The notes under the pieces: model-generated
Seen by the model: only the letters and a program-made list of their open reading frames with translations
The model's database searches: none
Told to the model about the DNA's origin: nothing
Position numbers and translations under genes: made by a program
DNA from: Verrucomicrobiota bacterium
Lineage (GTDB): Bacteria > Verrucomicrobiota > Kiritimatiellia > UBA8416 > JABMPJ01
Assembly (NCBI GenBank): GCA_018648805.1
Contig: JABGQM010000027.1
Location: 1-62,771, forward strand
Reading direction: 5' to 3'
Length of the DNA stretch: 62,771 nucleotides
Shown: piece by piece, positions 60,329-62,771 of the stretch
Position numbering within the stretch: position 1 is the stretch's first letter
Layout: each line of letters opens with the position of its first letter

Positions 60329-61867
60329 GCGAAGAAGTGTACGGTTAAGCGCACCACTCACGGGCAGCTCTGCGGCCTGCCGAATCTTGTCTGCATACGG
60401 ATGACCTGATGTTGCCAGCCATTCAAGAACCCGTTCCTTCATCTCTGCCACTCGGGCCGCCTGCTCCGGCTTGCCCGCGAGATTGCTCACCTCGCCGGGA
60501 TCGGTTTCGAGGTTATAGAGCTCATCGAGCTTGCGGACCGCCTCTCCGCCCGTCAGCCCGGCATTGAGCACAAACTTCCATGGACCCTGGCGCGTCATGT
60601 AGCCGCGGTTGTAGACATCCTCGAAGATCTCATCCCGGGCGGAGTCCGCGCTCCCCCGCAGAACATCGGCCAGACTCACGCCATCGGAAGCCGCGCTGGG
60701 TTCCACCTCTGCGAGCGCCAGCAGTGTCGGCACAATATCGACATGGCTGGAGAGCCCCGCGTGGACCGTTCCCGCCGGCAGACCATCAGGCCACTGCACA
60801 AGCATAGGGACCTTCATGAGTGTATCGTAGCCACAGTAGGGATGCTTATAGATCATGCCCTGCTCGCAAAGCATGTCGCCGTGGTCGCTCGTGAAGACGA
60901 TGATCGTATTGTCGTGTTGCCCCGTTGCTTTCAGCGCCTCCAGAACCCGCGTCATCTGGTCATCGGTATAGCTGACATACCCGTAGTAGCGTGCCAGATA
61001 GCCTTTGGCCTGTTCATCCGTCCAAATGCTTGCTACATGCCTGTTATGTCCACATTCGGCGTGAACCCCCGGCATGTTCTTGGCGTCAGTGCCGGCCGCG
61101 TAGCTCTCGGGCAGCTCAATATCATCTATGCTGTACATCGTGTCATACGGCTTTGGCGGCGCCACCGGATGATGCGGCGCATAGAAGGCGAGCTTCAGGC
61201 AGAAGGGCTGCTCCGACTCCTTGGCCCCTTCGATCACCTTGATCGCTTCATCTGCCATCCAGTGCGCCATGTGATGTTCGGCCGTGAGTCGGCTGTAGGC
61301 GTGCTCGCTGTCACGCGCCGTCTCCATGACGGCATGCCCCCCTACCCAGCGGTCGCGCTTGATCTCGTCCGGCAGGTCGGTGGTCTGGAGATAGTTGCGG
61401 TAGTCGGTCCAGCCACTGATCCAGTTGTCGAAGCCATTCAGCGCATAGTCCTCGCCACCGGCGCCGCCCGTCTGATGCGTGAGCTGATAGCCCATGTCGG
61501 TCATCTCGCACGTGCTGTGTGGACAGGTCGGTTCATCGTGTGGCTCGAACCAGCCACCCAGATGTGATTTCCCTATCCAGCTGGTTGCATAGCCGGCCCG
61601 CTTGAGTTGGCTGCCCAGCGTTTCCACGCTTTGCTCCAGCACGATATTCTGGTCCACCACACCATGGTGATGTGGAAACAGACCGGTGATCATCGTGGCC
61701 CGCGACGGGCAGCAGGGAAACGAGGCGATATAGTGGTTGTCAAAGCGCATCCCGTTCTGTGCGATAGAATCACGCGCGGGGGTCTTGATGAGGGTGTTGC
61801 CGTAGCAGCCCGACAGCGAGACCGACTCCTGGTCGGTCGAGATGAAGAGAATATTGGGTTGGCTCAT
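60308..61867 (-). CDS. Sulfatase, first gene of the long minus-strand run
   Basis: 519 residues. 'QPNILFISTDQESVSLSGCY' and C52-C-P-S-R ('ASFPCCPSRATMITGLFPHH') form the active site, with 'WIGKSHLGGWFEPHDEPT' (Lys-Ser-His in place of KWH) and 'FTSDHGDMLCEQGM'. Many extra Cys residues occur. The last ~13 residues ('LNRTLLRTLNRHT') are encoded by a palindromic repeat and are probably not native. No signal peptide. A promoter candidate lies 40-65 bp upstream. As the most upstream gene it may head the operon. Confidence 0.88.
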   Translation of the reverse strand: MSQPNILFISTDQESVSLSGCYGNTLIKTPARDSIAQNGMRFDNHYIASFPCCPSRATMITGLFPHHHGVVDQNIVLEQSVETLGSQLKRAGYATSWIGKSHLGGWFEPHDEPTCPHSTCEMTDMGYQLTHQTGGAGGEDYALNGFDNWISGWTDYRNYLQTTDLPDEIKRDRWVGGHAVMETARDSEHAYSRLTAEHHMAHWMADEAIKVIEGAKESEQPFCLKLAFYAPHHPVAPPKPYDTMYSIDDIELPESYAAGTDAKNMPGVHAECGHNRHVASIWTDEQAKGYLARYYGYVSYTDDQMTRVLEALKATGQHDNTIIVFTSDHGDMLCEQGMIYKHPYCGYDTLMKVPMLVQWPDGLPAGTVHAGLSSHVDIVPTLLALAEVEPSAASDGVSLADVLRGSADSARDEIFEDVYNRGYMTRQGPWKFVLNAGLTGGEAVRKLDELYNLETDPGEVSNLAGKPEQAARVAEMKERVLEWLATSGHPYADKIRQAAELPVSGALNRTLLRTLNRHT

Positions 61868-61904
61868 TTCACATAATCCTCAGGTCAGGTCGATGCACTT
61901 GAAT

Positions 61905-61932
61905 ATAATACCCCAACACGCTATAGAATAAA
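61905..61932 (-). promoter_or_regulatory. Candidate promoter of the sulfatase/glycosidase run
   Basis: On the minus strand, TTTATT (61932-61927) and TATTAT (61910-61905) are 16 bp apart in an AT-rich pocket upstream of the first gene. The -10 matches the sigma70 consensus at 5 of 6 positions, the -35 at 3 of 6. Not experimentally supported. Confidence 0.3.
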
Positions 61933-62010
61933 GGCGGCGTTCGCGACACAAAGCCCACATAATCGCGGCAGCACCTGAGGCAGAATGCCTGTCTAGACGG
62001 TGTCCGAAAA

Positions 62011-62180
62011 GCCCCAACGGGGCGAGATATATCAGCCCAGGGCAACGCCCTGGGGATGAATACGAATCTGATTCAGCCCTGAAAGGGCGGGATATAGGCC
62101 AATGTATCAGCAACCTTTCTATATCTCGCCCTTTCAGGGCTCATGGCTTCCTGTCCACGTTACCCAGGGCGGTGCCCTGA
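62011..62180. repeat. Cluster of palindromic repeats in the right intergenic region
   Basis: The 61868-62226 stretch has no gene. It holds GCCCCAACGGGGC (62011-62023), CCCAGGGCAACGCCCTGGG (62036-62054), GCCCTGAAAGGGC (62076-62088), its inverse GCCCTTTCAGGGC (62128-62140), and CCCAGGGCGGTGCCCTG (62163-62179). TATATC-type linkers are shared between units. The inner pair is arranged head to head. Such GCCCTTTCAGGGC/CCCAGGGC repeats are familiar from many bacterial genomes as dispersed palindromes. Confidence 0.72.
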
Positions 62181-62226
62181 GCCTTATACGTAAGTCGGTT
62201 CGATAAATGCCCCCTGCCAGCTTGCC

Positions 62227-62771
62227 CTGTCTTTTATACACAAAAGTCATTGTCCATCTCCCTCTCTAAGGGGTGCCAGTAGCAAGCCCTCACAAAGAGT
62301 AAGCAGAATGCGATACCCATCACAGAGCGCCAAGTGCCCGGGGGAGGGATCGCCTCTACGGCCAAGATGCCCTCCGAGCCTCCCGATCAGATCGACTGCT
62401 TCACCGAGGTTCTCCGGCACCTTGAGTCCTTTTTTTTTGCGTAGCAGCGTAGCGTTTCGATCTCCAATTTCGTAAACAAGACCTCGGCAGACAACTCCGG
62501 CACTTCGCGGCCAAGAAGGGTCATCAGCATGATGCGCCACGCCACCACCATGTCGATGGCGATTTCGCGTTTTAACCTATCGACGGTCTTCAAACGGATA
62601 TCTTCAACTCGGCAGGCGGATTTCAGAACGCGGTGCCAGTCTTCGATTCTCCAACGCAGGCAATACCAACGCACACATTGCGTCGCAGCCTCCAACGAGT
62701 CGACTCGCATTGTGCTCAACAGATACCAGTTGACCGGATCCTCGGTACCCGGCGGAGGATTCGGTTCATGA
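62227..62771 (-). mobile_element. IS4-family (IS50/Tn5-like) insertion sequence, one end
   Basis: The end CTGTCTTTTATACACAAA at 62227 differs by one base from the Tn5 outer-end-type CTGTCTCTTATACACA over 16 bases. It is placed 2 bp outside the transposase stop, as expected for an IS terminus. The transposase reads inward on the minus strand and runs off the window. If a 9-bp target duplication exists, one copy would be 62218-62226. Confidence 0.82.
62247..62771 (-). pseudogene. IS4-family transposase C-terminus, split by a frameshift at A9
   Basis: The 5' part is beyond the window. The first frame reads 'NWYLLSTMRVDSLEAATQCV', then 'VRWYCLRWRIEDWHRVLKS' with the YREK-like Arg/Glu, as far as 'LRCYAKKK'. 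There a run of nine A (minus strand, about 62439-62447) interrupts it, and that frame ends at 62387. The -1 frame continues 'KKKGLKVPENLGEAVDLIG' and 'RLGGHLGRRGDPSPGHLALC', the conserved Tn5-type C-terminal dimerisation segment, and ends at 62247. One extra A restores a single protein. It may be a true frameshift mutation or slippage-dependent expression. Confidence 0.78.

Overview
The window looks like a chromosomal segment of a glycan-degrading bacterium of the PVC group (Kiritimatiellota, Lentisphaerota or Planctomycetota). This is inferred from the very high density of type I sulfatases, NAD-dependent GH4 glycosidases, a uroporphyrinogen-decarboxylase-like protein, REP-associated (RAYT) transposases, and a tyrosine integrase of a kind I associate with planctomycetes. 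It is moderately GC-rich. No rRNA or CRISPR array was seen. The phylum cannot be proved from this sequence alone.

Region 1 (1 to about 6781): the right-hand part of an integrated mobile element, all genes on the + strand. In order: a toprim-domain protein cut by the left edge, a ParB-like nuclease/partition protein, a primase-associated ATPase, two small helix-turn-helix proteins, a radical SAM protein that is probably cargo, an excisionase-like HTH protein, and a tyrosine recombinase whose reading frame runs antisense through a tRNA-Arg(CCT) gene. The element is therefore integrated at the 3' end of that tRNA. Its other attachment site lies outside the window.

Region 2 (about 7.0-11.4 kb): a YceH/DUF480 gene; a minus-strand pair of a Gfo/Idh/MocA oxidoreductase and a sugar-phosphate-isomerase-like TIM barrel; and a GH29 alpha-L-fucosidase, the only + strand gene of the catabolic region.

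Region 3 (61,867 down to 11,449, all minus strand, mostly overlapping or with gaps under 100 bp): about 50 kb of carbohydrate genes. They are 12 sulfatases, all of the cysteine type (C-x-P/A-x-R); two GH4 enzymes; two (alpha/alpha)6 glycosidases; GH38; GH20; GH110; two GH101-like TIM barrels; a heparinase II/III-like lyase; an FAD oxidoreductase with an N-terminal jelly-roll-like domain; several carbohydrate-esterase-type hydrolases (two SGNH proteins, an acetyl-esterase-like alpha/beta hydrolase, a sialate O-acetylesterase-like protein); and accessory PHP, GDPD, double metallophosphoesterase, URO-D-like and M24 peptidase proteins. Nearly all lack signal peptides, so most of the work is probably cytoplasmic. 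The window shows no transporter, no SusC/D pair, no regulator and no sulfatase maturase. The enzyme set fits a sulfated, fucosylated, alpha-galactosylated and O-acetylated glycan such as mucin O-glycan or a fucoidan-like polymer. The substrate is an inference.

Region 4: selfish or repetitive DNA runs through the catabolic cluster. There are two RAYT-type HUH transposases with a shared Rossmann-like C-terminal domain, REP hairpins with tandem C5GAATCT tracts, paired inverted REPs, a large palindrome that overlaps the end of a sulfatase, and several repeats absorbed in frame into coding sequence. At the right edge is an IS4-family (IS50/Tn5-like) element whose terminal repeat and A9-frameshifted transposase are visible.
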